In this document: in pieces, positions 22,123 to 22,224 of the stretch | Position numbering within the stretch: position 1 is the first letter of the stretch | Layout: the number at the start of each line of letters is the position of its first letter | Assembly (NCBI GenBank): GCA_002841685.1 | Contig: PHAM01000030.1 | Coordinates: forward strand, 1-22,224 | DNA: 22,224 nucleotides | Direction: 5' to 3' | DNA from: Elusimicrobia bacterium HGW-Elusimicrobia-2 | GTDB lineage: Bacteria > CG03 | Position numbers and translations under genes: made by a program | Notes under the pieces: generated by a model | The model's database searches: none | Seen by the model: the letters and a program-made list of their open reading frames with translations, nothing else | Told to the model about the DNA's origin: nothing

Positions 22123-22224
22123 AATTAGAGGGAACGGCAAATACATCGTAACCCCTTTTATTTGAAAAAGCAATTTTTTTCTTAAGCAAAGAACAAAGAT
22201 CAACAGGCGGGATCATAGCAATGT

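Noticed and set aside
22006-22203. 65-codon minus-strand reading frame upstream of the LysM gene
   Set aside because: It runs through the CGCCG repeat, the promoter and the ribosome binding site of the LysM gene, and its translation looks like no protein family.
1-22224. CRISPR array, insertion sequence, prophage or tRNA genes
   Set aside because: I looked for regularly spaced repeats, transposase or integrase motifs, phage proteins and cloverleaf patterns and saw none.

Overview
The window is a compact, mostly housekeeping stretch of a Gram-negative bacterial chromosome. Envelope clues are a predicted outer-membrane barrel with a terminal Phe, a SpoIID/LytB amidase-like lipoprotein candidate and a secreted LysM protein. 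Genes are packed with ATGA-type overlaps. GTG and TTG starts occur, promoters look like sigma-70, and I saw no convincing intrinsic terminator. The pheST-zapA-6S RNA-ygfA-rny-ymdB neighbourhood resembles orders known from Deltaproteobacteria and related lineages. Several variant proteins would fit a less-studied phylum such as Elusimicrobiota or Omnitrophota; that placement is a low-confidence inference.

Layout, + strand unless stated. (1) 1-5264: a promoter, a DEAD-box RNA helicase, then rplT-pheS-pheT with its own promoter, without infC-rpmI directly upstream of rplT. (2) 5265-7049: a polytopic membrane protein (GT-C-like), then a small coiled-coil protein and ZapA. (3) 7111-7265: a 6S RNA recognised from its fold. 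(4) 7308-12911: a RarA/MgsA-type AAA ATPase, 5-formyltetrahydrofolate cyclo-ligase, RNase Y, a YmdB-type phosphodiesterase and a 5'-nucleotidase-family protein with altered metal ligands. (5) 12901-14049, minus strand: the outer-membrane barrel, which meets the nucleotidase tail to tail and is divergent from the next block. (6) 14146-15299: an isoprenylcysteine-type methyltransferase and a small kinase-like protein. (7) 15300-16070: an AT-rich spacer and a toxin-antitoxin pair with a well-formed promoter covered by four 10-bp AGAA repeats. (8) 16182-20974: one long run rpsP-rimM-trmD-rplS-yraN-ruvB-queH-spoIID-like. (9) 20971-22013, minus strand: a LysM exported protein overlapping an XRE-type HTH protein, with a promoter at 22052-22081.

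Functionally, the first half combines translation (L20, PheRS), cell division (ZapA and partner), global transcription control (6S RNA), replication-fork maintenance (RarA), folate and RNA turnover (RNase Y with YmdB). The second operon combines ribosome assembly and tRNA modification (S16, RimM, TrmD, L19, QueH) with recombination (RuvB) and envelope remodelling.

The most notable signals are the 6S RNA; two predicted leaderless transcripts; a palindromic -35 box shared by divergent promoters; the phased operator of the toxin-antitoxin locus; and the metallophosphatase lacking two canonical metal-binding histidines. I see no CRISPR array, insertion sequence, tRNA, rRNA or phage gene. No completely new multi-gene system could be supported.
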